From H2-BAC3 sp045863035 (GTDB taxonomy: Bacteria > Bacteroidota > Ignavibacteria > Ignavibacteriales > Ignavibacteriaceae): DNA of 5,375 nucleotides. The DNA is taken from NCBI GenBank assembly GCA_045863035.1, contig BTUV01000147.1:1-5375 (forward strand). Reading direction: 5' to 3'. The translations under genes were made by a program, and so were the position numbers. Under the pieces are notes generated by a model, which saw only the letters and a list, made by a program, of their open reading frames with translations, ran no database searches and had not been told where the DNA came from. Of the stretch, positions 1-5,362 are shown piece after piece. Within the stretch, counting starts at the first letter, position 1. Every line of letters begins with the position of its first letter.

Positions 1-31
1 ATTTATCACTAAAATTTGTATGACAAATAAT

Positions 32-72
32 GTAAAAATCTGTGTTATTAGATCGAAATCGAAGATTTTTAC
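32..72. repeat. 10-bp perfect inverted repeat, A/T-rich
   Basis: GTAAAAATCT (32-41) and AGATTTTTAC (63-72) are exact reverse complements around a 21-base loop. Just inside and to the right, the sequence stutters in about 10-base steps beginning GATTT (64, 73 and 83; for example GATTTGGTCA then GATTTTGGCA). No gene overlaps it. It could be a protein-binding site or part of a dispersed repeat. It is too A/T-rich for a convincing intrinsic terminator stem. Confidence 0.5.
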
Positions 73-113
73 GATTTGGTCAGATTTTGGCAGAAGTCAG
101 GATATCCGGCTTT

Positions 114-141
114 GTAGAGACACGCCGCGGCGTGTCTGTAC
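114..141. repeat. GC-rich palindromic repeat element
   Basis: Positions 118-137 are a perfect 20-nt palindrome (AGACACGCCG and its reverse complement). After one G/G mismatch the pairing continues with GTA/TAC, giving a 28-nt near-perfect palindrome. It lies about 100 bases beyond the 3' end of the acyl-CoA ligase gene. Similar GTAGAGAC...GTCTCTAC palindromes are, from memory, common dispersed intergenic repeats in Bacteroidota and cyanobacteria. No T-run follows on either strand, so it is not a standard intrinsic terminator, although a 14-bp stem could still stabilise transcript ends. Confidence 0.7.
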
Positions 142-208
142 GGGACTGTATATAATTCGATGAATATTCGCTTCGTAATAATTTCTTCAGAATAAAATAT
201 CGACTCTG

Positions 209-240
209 CATTACTAATTCCTAATTACTCATTACTAATT
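209..240. repeat. A/T-rich near-tandem repeat abutting the ligase 3' end
   Basis: CATTACTAATT occurs exactly at 209-219 and 230-240, a 21-base period, with a further CTAATTACT between them. The second copy ends two bases before the ligase stop codon. Such stuttering AATT tracts are common in spacers of some Bacteroidota and Ignavibacteriota genomes. I see no coding or RNA function. Confidence 0.65.
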
Positions 241-242
241 AT

Positions 243-2150
243 TTAAAGTCGGCTTATTATAGTCATATTCTGATGATTGCATATATCCTTTCCTTCGGTT
301 GTAAACAGATAGTCAATCCGGTTTTTATAAAACGCGGCAATTTTTCCACGCACCATTTTTAAGGTACTGTTAAGAAAATGATTCTGCTCGGTGAATCCTT
401 CCCCAAGCACCGCAACAGCAGATGGAAGCCAGCGGTTTGGGAACGTCCCGCCGAACTCGCCTCCCTCCTTAAATCGAGTTATTTCTGATTCAATTTTTCT
501 AAGTGCTTCGCGCTGTCCTTCTGGTGTGTTAATATCAAGACCCTGTGCTGAGAGGTGGCTTTTTAGATTTTCCTTATTGGGGACAACAAGCGCAACTGTA
601 TAAGGTGACTGATTATTAAACAGCATCATCTGGTCTATATATACAGAGTGCTCAGATATAGCTTCTTCAATACCTTCGGGACTGAATTTCTCACCGTCAT
701 TCGCGATGAGAAGACTCTTAAATCTGCCGGAGACGTAAAGAAATCCATCGTTGTCTATATATCCGAGGTCACCGGTAAAGAGCCATCCATCCTTAATTGT
801 GTCATTGGTTGCTTTTTCATTTTTCCAGTAACCTGCCATCACGTTTTCCCCCTTTACTACTATTTCGCCCATTTCACCGGAGGGGAGGTTGTTTCCTTTG
901 TCATCACAAATCTTCACTTCAAGATCCTTTACAATTTTGCCTGATGAGCCAAGTTTGTGGCAGGCAGGAACGTTGGCTGATATAACAGGTGCAGCTTCAG
1001 TAAGACCATAACCCTGAAACATGGGAATTCCGATTGCATAAAAGAAACGCTGCAGCTCTATATCGAGTAAGGCGCCACCGCCGATGAAGAACTCAAGCCG
1101 GCCGCCAAAGTTTGCGCGTATTTTACTGAAGATGAGTTTATCATAAATTATATATAACGGATATTTTAATTTTTTTATCCCTCCGCCCCGGTTATAACCA
1201 AGACCATTATAGTCAATGGCAAGTTCGAGAGCTTTATTAAATAATTTCTCAATCTTTTCCCCTTTTTCTTTAATTCCCTTTTCGATATTCTTTCTAAGTC
1301 CTTTTGCAAGAGAGGGGACACTCAGCAAAAATGAAGGGCGGGTTTCGCGTATATTAACAGGGATATTCTTCAGCGTTTCAAGAGGAGTTTTACCAACCTG
1401 AACAGCCGCCATGGAAGCGCCGTTTTTCATAAGCGTATATATACCGGCGGTATGCGCGAATGCATGGTCCCAGGGGAGAATCAGCAGAGAGCAGTAATGC
1501 TCCGGAATAGGGAGCAAAGCGCTTGATTGCTCAACGTTTGCAGTGTAGTTACGATGAGTGAGAATAATGCCTTTAGGGTCAGCGGTAGTGCCGGAGGTAT
1601 AGCAGATATTTGCGTAATCATTTTCTTTGACAGATTTCCAGCAGGATGTGAATTCCGATGTGTAATCCTTCAAATAAGCATCACCGAGAGCAATCACATC
1701 TTCAATAAATATTTCTCCGGGCTGAAGGTCGGAGGCGATATCAAGCAGTATAATTTTTTCAAGTTCGGGCAGGTCATTTTTAATCGCAGTGATTTTAGCA
1801 CGCTGACCGGCTGAGATGATAACTATTTTGCATCCGGAATGAGCGAGGCGGAATTTCAGATCTGCGGTCTCATCTATTTTAACCGAAATGGGAACGTTGA
1901 TGGCTCCTGTGAAAAGCACCCCAAGCTCTGAGACGATCCAGTCCTTCCTGCCTTCTGCAATCAGTGCAGTGCGGTCTCCTCTGGTCAGACCCATTGATTT
2001 TAGTCCGGCGGCAAAAGAGTGAACTCTGGCCTGAATTTCCTTATAGGTAAAACTTTTATAAGAGCCGCCGGTTTTTTCGAGGATGAGGGTATTGTTCGGG
2101 AAGCGTTTTACACTTTCCTCAAACATCTGAGGGATGGTACGTTCTGTCAT
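243..2150 (-). CDS. AMP-forming long-chain acyl-CoA synthetase-type ligase (ANL superfamily)
   Basis: A complete 635-residue adenylate-forming enzyme, expected to activate a fatty acid with ATP to an acyl-AMP and then transfer it to CoA in the cytosol or at the membrane face. Visible motifs in order: the phosphate-binding loop YTSGTTADPKG (residues 184-194), the insert ending in GGRLEFFIGGGALL (349-362) typical of the long-chain (COG1022-like) branch, GYGLTEAAP (380-388), FTGDLGYID (458-466, with Asp461 expected to bind the ribose), GRFKSLLI (475-482) at the hinge, and NSTLKMVRGKI (595-605) with Lys598 as the likely catalytic lysine of the C-terminal domain. Length fits the family. The start is the first Met in the frame; no Shine-Dalgarno sequence is visible upstream. 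It is transcribed away from the prenyltransferase gene and stands alone. The Asp that usually follows the hinge Lys is Ser479. I recall this FKS..DGEK..PEGIE form from spirochaete and Bacteroidota relatives, so it is probably a subfamily trait. The acyl substrate cannot be read from the sequence. Confidence 0.95.
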   Translation of the reverse strand: MTERTIPQMFEESVKRFPNNTLILEKTGGSYKSFTYKEIQARVHSFAAGLKSMGLTRGDRTALIAEGRKDWIVSELGVLFTGAINVPISVKIDETADLKFRLAHSGCKIVIISAGQRAKITAIKNDLPELEKIILLDIASDLQPGEIFIEDVIALGDAYLKDYTSEFTSCWKSVKENDYANICYTSGTTADPKGIILTHRNYTANVEQSSALLPIPEHYCSLLILPWDHAFAHTAGIYTLMKNGASMAAVQVGKTPLETLKNIPVNIRETRPSFLLSVPSLAKGLRKNIEKGIKEKGEKIEKLFNKALELAIDYNGLGYNRGGGIKKLKYPLYIIYDKLIFSKIRANFGGRLEFFIGGGALLDIELQRFFYAIGIPMFQGYGLTEAAPVISANVPACHKLGSSGKIVKDLEVKICDDKGNNLPSGEMGEIVVKGENVMAGYWKNEKATNDTIKDGWLFTGDLGYIDNDGFLYVSGRFKSLLIANDGEKFSPEGIEEAISEHSVYIDQMMLFNNQSPYTVALVVPNKENLKSHLSAQGLDINTPEGQREALRKIESEITRFKEGGEFGGTFPNRWLPSAVAVLGEGFTEQNHFLNSTLKMVRGKIAAFYKNRIDYLFTTEGKDICNHQNMTIISRL

Positions 2151-2163
2151 TGATGTGCCGTTA

Positions 2164-2194
2164 CAAAATTGTTGAAAACGATTAAGTAAAATTA
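2164..2194 (-). promoter_or_regulatory. Possible promoter region of the acyl-CoA ligase gene
   Basis: Read on the minus strand, two partial -7-like boxes precede the ligase start: TAATTTTA (2194-2187), one mismatch to TAnnTTTG, and CAATTTTG (2171-2164), also one mismatch. Neither has a TTTG at the usual -33 distance, so the real promoter is undecided. Confidence 0.2.
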
Positions 2195-2287
2195 CGGGAA
2201 AACAAGAGAATAACGATGCGGACCAAAACTTTAGATGATGGTATTACGGGGGTCGTGTGATGGAAAATTAAACATATATATACTTCA

Positions 2288-2302
2288 GAAACGAAAAGTT
2301 TC
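2288..2302. repeat. Small inverted repeat in the divergent spacer
   Basis: GAAAC (2288-2292) and GTTTC (2298-2302) form a 5-bp stem around a GAAAA loop, in the 225-bp spacer between the divergently transcribed ligase and prenyltransferase genes. It could be a small operator or hairpin, but it is short enough to be chance. An ATATATATA run lies just upstream (2274-2282). Confidence 0.3.
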
Positions 2303-2317
2303 CTTTATGCAAAGTAA

Positions 2318-2350
2318 TTAAGGCGGAACCGGATAAATTTCATAATTTTG
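2318..2350 (+). promoter_or_regulatory. Candidate Bacteroidota-type promoter of the prenyltransferase gene
   Basis: TAATTTTG at 2343-2350 matches the Bacteroidota -7 consensus TAnnTTTG exactly. At the expected distance upstream (21-base spacer) is only a weak -33 equivalent, TTAA at 2318-2321. Transcription from about 2357 would give a leader of about 19 bases before the ATG at 2376. The -7 match is seen directly; promoter function is inferred. Confidence 0.38.
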
Positions 2351-2375
2351 AAAGCAACACAATAAAGATTATTAA

Positions 2376-3224
2376 ATGAGACGAATCAAAGGACTTATAA
2401 AACTGATGAGGCCGGAGCTGCCGTTTGCGGCTGGACTCTGTGTGGTGATGGGGCAAATATTCGCGCTTGGTGGTGTACCCTCTGCCCCGGCAGCTTTATA
2501 CGGGTTCTTTTCCATCTTCTTTATTTCCGCGGCAATACTTGTTCTGAATGATTACTTTGACATTGAATCAGACAAGATCAATTCACCGCACCGTCCAATC
2601 CCCTCTGGAGCGGTAAGTCCGGCGGAAGCACTCATCTGGGCCAGTGTTCTTTTTGCCTCAGGAATCGGGCTGAGTTATCTGCCGGGTATTATAGCGTTCG
2701 CAACGGCACTGGTGGTCGCATTAACCGGATTTCTTTATAACAGGAAGTACAAAAAGAGCGGACTGCCGGGCAACCTGATGGTAAGTTTTTCCGTGGGGAT
2801 GACCTTTATTTACGGCGGAATCTCTGTGGGGATGCCGTTTAACCACACGGCCTGGTTCTTCGGGCTGATTGCCGCACTGGTTGATCTGGGGGAGGAAATA
2901 GCTGCCGACGCCATGGATGCAGAAGGAGATAAACTCATCAATTCTAAATCTATAGCCATAACGTATGGCAGGAGAACGGCACTGAGAATAAGTGCGGTAA
3001 TGTTTGCGTCTGTAATAGTCCTTTCATCAGTTCCGTTTATCCTGGGGTGGTTCACCTATATATATCTTATTCCGGTCGGCATCATGGTTCTGAGTATTGG
3101 ATACTGTACGTTACGGCTGCTTAAATCACAGGGAGATGAGGGGAGAAAACATATCCGCAACCTCTACCTCGGTGCCACTGCCGGGATTCTTGTGTTCTTA
3201 GTGATGCGGGTGAGCGGGGTGTAG
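2376..3224 (+). CDS. UbiA-family prenyltransferase, probably digeranylgeranylglyceryl-phosphate synthase-like
   Basis: A 282-residue polytopic membrane protein with about eight or nine hydrophobic segments (roughly 14-34, 38-57, 83-102, 104-121, 133-152, 156-171, 203-223, 225-248, 263-279). UbiA enzymes transfer a polyprenyl group from its diphosphate to an acceptor using Mg2+ held by two Asp-rich loops. Loop one is visible as ND..D...D..N.P.RPIPSG (Asn58, Asp59, Asp62, Asp66, Asn69, Arg73, residues 74-78). Loop two is EEIAADAMDAEGD (173-185; Asp178, Asp181, Asp185). The YNRKYKKSGLPGN stretch (121-133) is also typical. The E..D..D..GD form of loop two and the small size point to (geranylgeranyl)geranylglyceryl-phosphate transferases, which make archaeal-type ether lipids and are also known in FCB-group bacteria. 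Other UbiA branches (menaquinone, chlorophyll or homogentisate enzymes) remain possible. The start is well fixed: an in-frame TAA lies immediately before the ATG. There is no Shine-Dalgarno sequence. UbiA assignment is near certain; the subfamily is about 0.55. Confidence 0.92.
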   Translation: MRRIKGLIKLMRPELPFAAGLCVVMGQIFALGGVPSAPAALYGFFSIFFISAAILVLNDYFDIESDKINSPHRPIPSGAVSPAEALIWASVLFASGIGLSYLPGIIAFATALVVALTGFLYNRKYKKSGLPGNLMVSFSVGMTFIYGGISVGMPFNHTAWFFGLIAALVDLGEEIAADAMDAEGDKLINSKSIAITYGRRTALRISAVMFASVIVLSSVPFILGWFTYIYLIPVGIMVLSIGYCTLRLLKSQGDEGRKHIRNLYLGATAGILVFLVMRVSGV

Positions 3225-3280
3225 CTTGGCGCTGTTCTGTAATTGTTACCAATGTTTGACTCTTCCGGATTCGGGTAGCG

Positions 3281-3316
3281 CAATTTGCCATTCGCCATTA
3301 AAAATTCACAATTTAC
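3281..3316. repeat. Low-complexity stuttering tract between prenyltransferase and AbiE operon
   Basis: Two adjacent 7-base copies, GCCATTC (3287-3293) and GCCATTA (3294-3300), are followed by AATTCACAATTTAC-like sequence. Style and position match the tracts at 209-240 and 5331-5362. It lies in the 221-bp spacer, in which I see no gene and no convincing terminator for the prenyltransferase. Confidence 0.5.
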
Positions 3317-3391
3317 AGAAGAGAATAACAGGGGTTGTGGGAGTAACCAAAAATATTTGGGAAAGAGGTATTAGCGAAAATATGAGCAGAC

Positions 3392-3430
3392 GTTTGCAAA
3401 TAATGTTAAAAAACGATATTTTACGCAAAC
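3392..3430 (+). promoter_or_regulatory. Candidate promoter and operator of the AbiE operon
   Basis: A perfect inverted repeat GTTTGC (3392-3397) / GCAAAC (3425-3430) is separated by 27 bases of A/T-rich DNA. Within it lie TTTG (3393-3396) and TATTTTAC (3417-3424) with a 20-base spacer. This fits the Bacteroidota -33 TTTG / -7 TAnnTTTG layout with two mismatches in the -7 box. Read as a sigma70 promoter instead, it is TTTGCA-18-TATTTT. Transcription would start near 3430, leaving a leader of about 16 bases. AbiEi proteins are known to repress from inverted repeats near their promoter, and these arms sit on the -33 box and the start point. The arms are only six bases, so this is a proposal. Confidence 0.4.
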
Positions 3431-3445
3431 AATTACTGTTATTTT

Positions 3446-4261
3446 ATGGAAAATCAGAATTACAAATACCTGGAGAACTACCTGGACGAGCTGCAGTCCT
3501 CAGGCAAAATAAGCTTTTCCTGGGTGGAGCTGAAACAGCATTTCTCAGGACGGTCGGACAATTCCCTCAAGCTTGCTCTTCACAGGCAGGTTAAAAAGGG
3601 GAAACTCGTTGCTTTTTACAAGGGGTTTTATCTGATAATTCCCCCTGAATACAGGAAGAGGAAAATACTTCCGCTCGAATTATTCGTTGACCGGCTTTTC
3701 AGGTTTCTTGATCGTGAGTATTATGTGGGACTGCTTTCGGCTGCCGCTTATTACGGGGCTTCGCATCATGCGATTATGGAGTCCTTTGCTTTTATTCAGA
3801 AACCCCCTATGCGAAGAAGCGAAGCAGAGGGGTTGAGGGTAAACTATCTTGTAAAGTCCGTTTTTCCTGAATCGGGGATTATTAAAAGAAAATCAGACGC
3901 GGGATACTTCAATATATCCAGTCCGGAACTGACTGCCATTGATCTGGTTGCCTATTACAAACAGGCGGGGGGCATGAACAGGGTGGCAGAAGTGTTGTTT
4001 GAATTGGGAGAAGAGATGGATGCGGCAAGGATGCAAAAAACTCTGAATGATTCTTTCTCTCTTGCTGTCCTTCAGCGTCTTGGTTATCTGTTTGATGAAG
4101 TGACCGGAAGGGGAGAACTTGCCGGAGCTGTTTATGAATTTCTTGCAGACAAGAATGTATTTCAGGTAAAGTTAGTAAGTGATATAAGTGGTTCTCACTC
4201 TAAGGTCAATCAAAAATGGAAGATTATTGAGAATTATTCCATTGAATTGGAACTTGCATGA
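3446..4261 (+). CDS. abiEi: Type IV toxin-antitoxin system AbiEi-family antitoxin / autorepressor
   Basis: A 271-residue protein of the AbiEi family. The N-terminal part (about 8-65) reads as a winged helix-turn-helix, ending in the basic wing KKGKLVAFYKGFYLI (50-64). The C-terminal antitoxin domain shows the family blocks YYVGLLSAAAYYGASHHA (92-109), GYFNISSPELTAIDLVAYY (153-171), GGMNRVAEVL (175-184) and the closing NQKWKIIENYSIELE (255-269). Family knowledge: AbiEi neutralises the AbiEii nucleotidyltransferase without forming a stable complex (type IV) and represses its own operon by binding upstream inverted repeats. The stop overlaps the next gene's start by four bases (ATGA), so translation is probably coupled. 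The chosen ATG is the first Met after an in-frame TAA at 3407-3409. There is no Shine-Dalgarno sequence in the very A/T-rich leader. All family blocks are present, so the gene appears intact. Confidence 0.92.
   Translation: MENQNYKYLENYLDELQSSGKISFSWVELKQHFSGRSDNSLKLALHRQVKKGKLVAFYKGFYLIIPPEYRKRKILPLELFVDRLFRFLDREYYVGLLSAAAYYGASHHAIMESFAFIQKPPMRRSEAEGLRVNYLVKSVFPESGIIKRKSDAGYFNISSPELTAIDLVAYYKQAGGMNRVAEVLFELGEEMDAARMQKTLNDSFSLAVLQRLGYLFDEVTGRGELAGAVYEFLADKNVFQVKLVSDISGSHSKVNQKWKIIENYSIELELA
3801..3834. repeat. Inverted repeat with internal duplicated hexamer inside abiEi
   Basis: AACCCC (3801-3806) and GGGGTT (3829-3834) are reverse complements, and GCGAAG occurs twice between them (3811-3816 and 3819-3824). 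The block encodes roughly residues 119-130 (KPPMRRSEAEGL), in a linker of the antitoxin domain. Overall protein length is normal for the family, so an insertion is not proven. Confidence 0.45.
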
Positions 4262-5040
4262 TACCAAAACAATATATAACAGAGTGGAGCGCTACGGCAC
4301 CCTGGGTGAACAATTATCAGATAGAACAGGATTTGGTGATTGAGCGCTGTATTGTAGAAATTTTTTCTGATGAGCTCTTGAGAGAAAATCTTGCATTCAG
4401 AGGGGGTACTGCATTGCATAAAATTTTTTTCAGACCTCAGGTCAGATACTCTGAGGATATAGATTTAGTTCAAATTTCCAATGAAGAAATTGGATTGGTT
4501 TTAACCCGGCTCAGAGCGAAATTGTCATTTTTGGGACTAGCCGGCTATAAAAGGGCTGAGCATAACAATACACTGATTTATAAATTCAGATCGGAATATG
4601 AAAATATCCCGCTTAAACTCAAGGTCGAAATTAATACCAGAGAGCACTTTTCGGTTTTGGGTTACAAAGAGGCAGAGAGAAGTGTGCAGTCTGAATATTT
4701 TAGCGGAGCATGTAAAATAAAGACATTTCAGAGCGAAGAACTTCTGGCAACAAAACTCAGAGCGCTATATCAGAGAAGCAAGGGAAGAGATTTATTCGAC
4801 ATTTGGTTTTCTTTGAAATATGGTAAGCCAGACACAGAAAAAATAATCTTTGCTTTTAGTGAGTATATGCTGGCAGAAGGCCATAAAGTTTCACAAAAAG
4901 AATTTTTAGCAAATCTGACAAATAAGTCAGCAGATATAAACTTTCTACACGATATTTCGGGATTACTTCGCTCGGAGGTTGAATATAATGCTGAAAAAGC
5001 TCTTGAAGATGTGATTCGAGAAATAATACTTCTTTTATAA
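4258..5040 (+). CDS. abiEii: AbiEii/AbiGii-family nucleotidyltransferase toxin
   Basis: A 260-residue DNA polymerase-beta-like nucleotidyltransferase. Motif I is RGGTALHK (48-55) and motif II is YSEDIDL (64-70, metal-binding Asp67 and Asp69), together the GG[TS]...D.D signature. Motif III is VEIN (123-126). Motif IV is the long block EELLATKLRALYQRSKGRDLFDIW (160-183), in which Lys166, Arg172, Lys175, Arg177, Asp178 and Asp181 are the residues one expects conserved. Family knowledge: AbiEii is a bacteriostatic GTP-binding toxin of abortive phage infection, and the related mycobacterial MenT toxins add nucleotides to tRNA 3' ends. The target of this protein is not readable from sequence. All four motifs are present, so it should be active. 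It starts inside the antitoxin stop codon, with a weak GGAA five bases upstream. The gene is more A/T-rich than its partner; sampled 60-base stretches run about 30-37% GC, against 42-53% in abiEi. Confidence 0.93.
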   Translation: MIPKQYITEWSATAPWVNNYQIEQDLVIERCIVEIFSDELLRENLAFRGGTALHKIFFRPQVRYSEDIDLVQISNEEIGLVLTRLRAKLSFLGLAGYKRAEHNNTLIYKFRSEYENIPLKLKVEINTREHFSVLGYKEAERSVQSEYFSGACKIKTFQSEELLATKLRALYQRSKGRDLFDIWFSLKYGKPDTEKIIFAFSEYMLAEGHKVSQKEFLANLTNKSADINFLHDISGLLRSEVEYNAEKALEDVIREIILLL

Positions 5041-5265
5041 GGTTACAGAAGTCTTTTATGTTGGTTGGTTACAAAAAGGGAAGCGAGCTTAATAAAAATC
5101 TAAATCACATCCATAATCAAGATTCATCAAATATATATAAAAGATTTCACCGACGCAAAAAATAATCTCTTGGGAAAATGAGTATTAGAAAGTAATTGAC
5201 GAGAGCAAAAAAATCCAGAAGGAATGAGATTAGTTTATGGTATCAGGAAGATAATTTCACCCGTT

Positions 5266-5330
5266 CCGGGTTGGGGTTGCGCTGGCGCAATGAATCTGCC
5301 AATTTGCGAGCCCGCCGGGATCAACCCGGC
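5266..5330. repeat. GC-rich fold-back element with nested hairpins
   Basis: A GC-rich island in A/T-rich surroundings. An outer inverted repeat, CCGGGTTG (5266-5273) / CAACCCGG (5322-5329), encloses a tight hairpin TTGCG-CTGG-CGCAA (5277-5290). The right outer arm can instead pair locally as GCCGGG (5314-5319) / CCCGGC (5325-5330) around ATCAA, so two folds compete. No T-run follows on either strand. It is probably a dispersed intergenic repeat; a structured RNA or REP-like element cannot be excluded. Confidence 0.55.
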
Positions 5331-5362
5331 AATTCATATTTCGTAATTCAAACTTCATAATT
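5331..5362. repeat. A/T-rich stuttering tract after the fold-back element
   Basis: AATTCATATTTCG, TAATTCAAAC and TTCATAATT are near-copies of one another, built from AATTC and CATAATT words. The tract directly follows the GC-rich element at 5266-5330, suggesting that the two may travel together as a composite repeat. Confidence 0.45.

Larger units (their letters stand above)
3446..5040 (+). other. AbiE-type toxin-antitoxin operon (antitoxin-toxin)
   Basis: Two genes in the canonical antitoxin-first order with a 4-bp overlap, no other gene within about 220 bp on the left or 335 bp on the right, and a candidate promoter/operator directly upstream. Both proteins keep all their family motifs, so the module should be functional. 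No integrase, transposase or other defence gene is visible in the window. Confidence 0.9.

Noticed and set aside
20..163. A 47-codon open frame (ATG to TGA) at the left edge.
   Set aside because: It translates straight through the inverted repeat and the GC-rich palindrome and has no recognisable domain or ribosome site; it is most likely a chance frame.
648..1814. Several plus-strand open frames opposite the acyl-CoA ligase gene.
   Set aside because: They lie antisense to a gene with all its catalytic motifs and show no protein features of their own.
2810..3055. An 81-codon minus-strand frame inside the prenyltransferase gene.
   Set aside because: It is antisense to a conserved membrane protein and includes the complement of its second Asp-rich loop.
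24..3406. A shared 10-mer CAAATAATGT at 24-33 and 3397-3406.
   Set aside because: Matches of this length are expected by chance between A/T-rich positions in a 5-kb window.
3226..3594. A 122-codon open frame running from the spacer into the start of abiEi on the plus strand.
   Set aside because: It overlaps the well-supported AbiEi gene in another frame, its first part translates the low-complexity spacer tract, and it shows no recognisable domain.
5041..5073. GGTTACA direct repeats after the toxin gene as a CRISPR-like or iteron array.
   Set aside because: There are only two 7-base copies and no further regularly spaced units.
5266..5330. The fold-back element as an integron attC site.
   Set aside because: There is no GTTRRRY core with a matching RYYYAAC inverse core at the ends, and no integrase or cassette array is visible.
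5266..5330. The fold-back element as an intrinsic terminator of the AbiE operon.
   Set aside because: It lies more than 220 bases past the toxin stop, and no T-run follows the stems on either strand.
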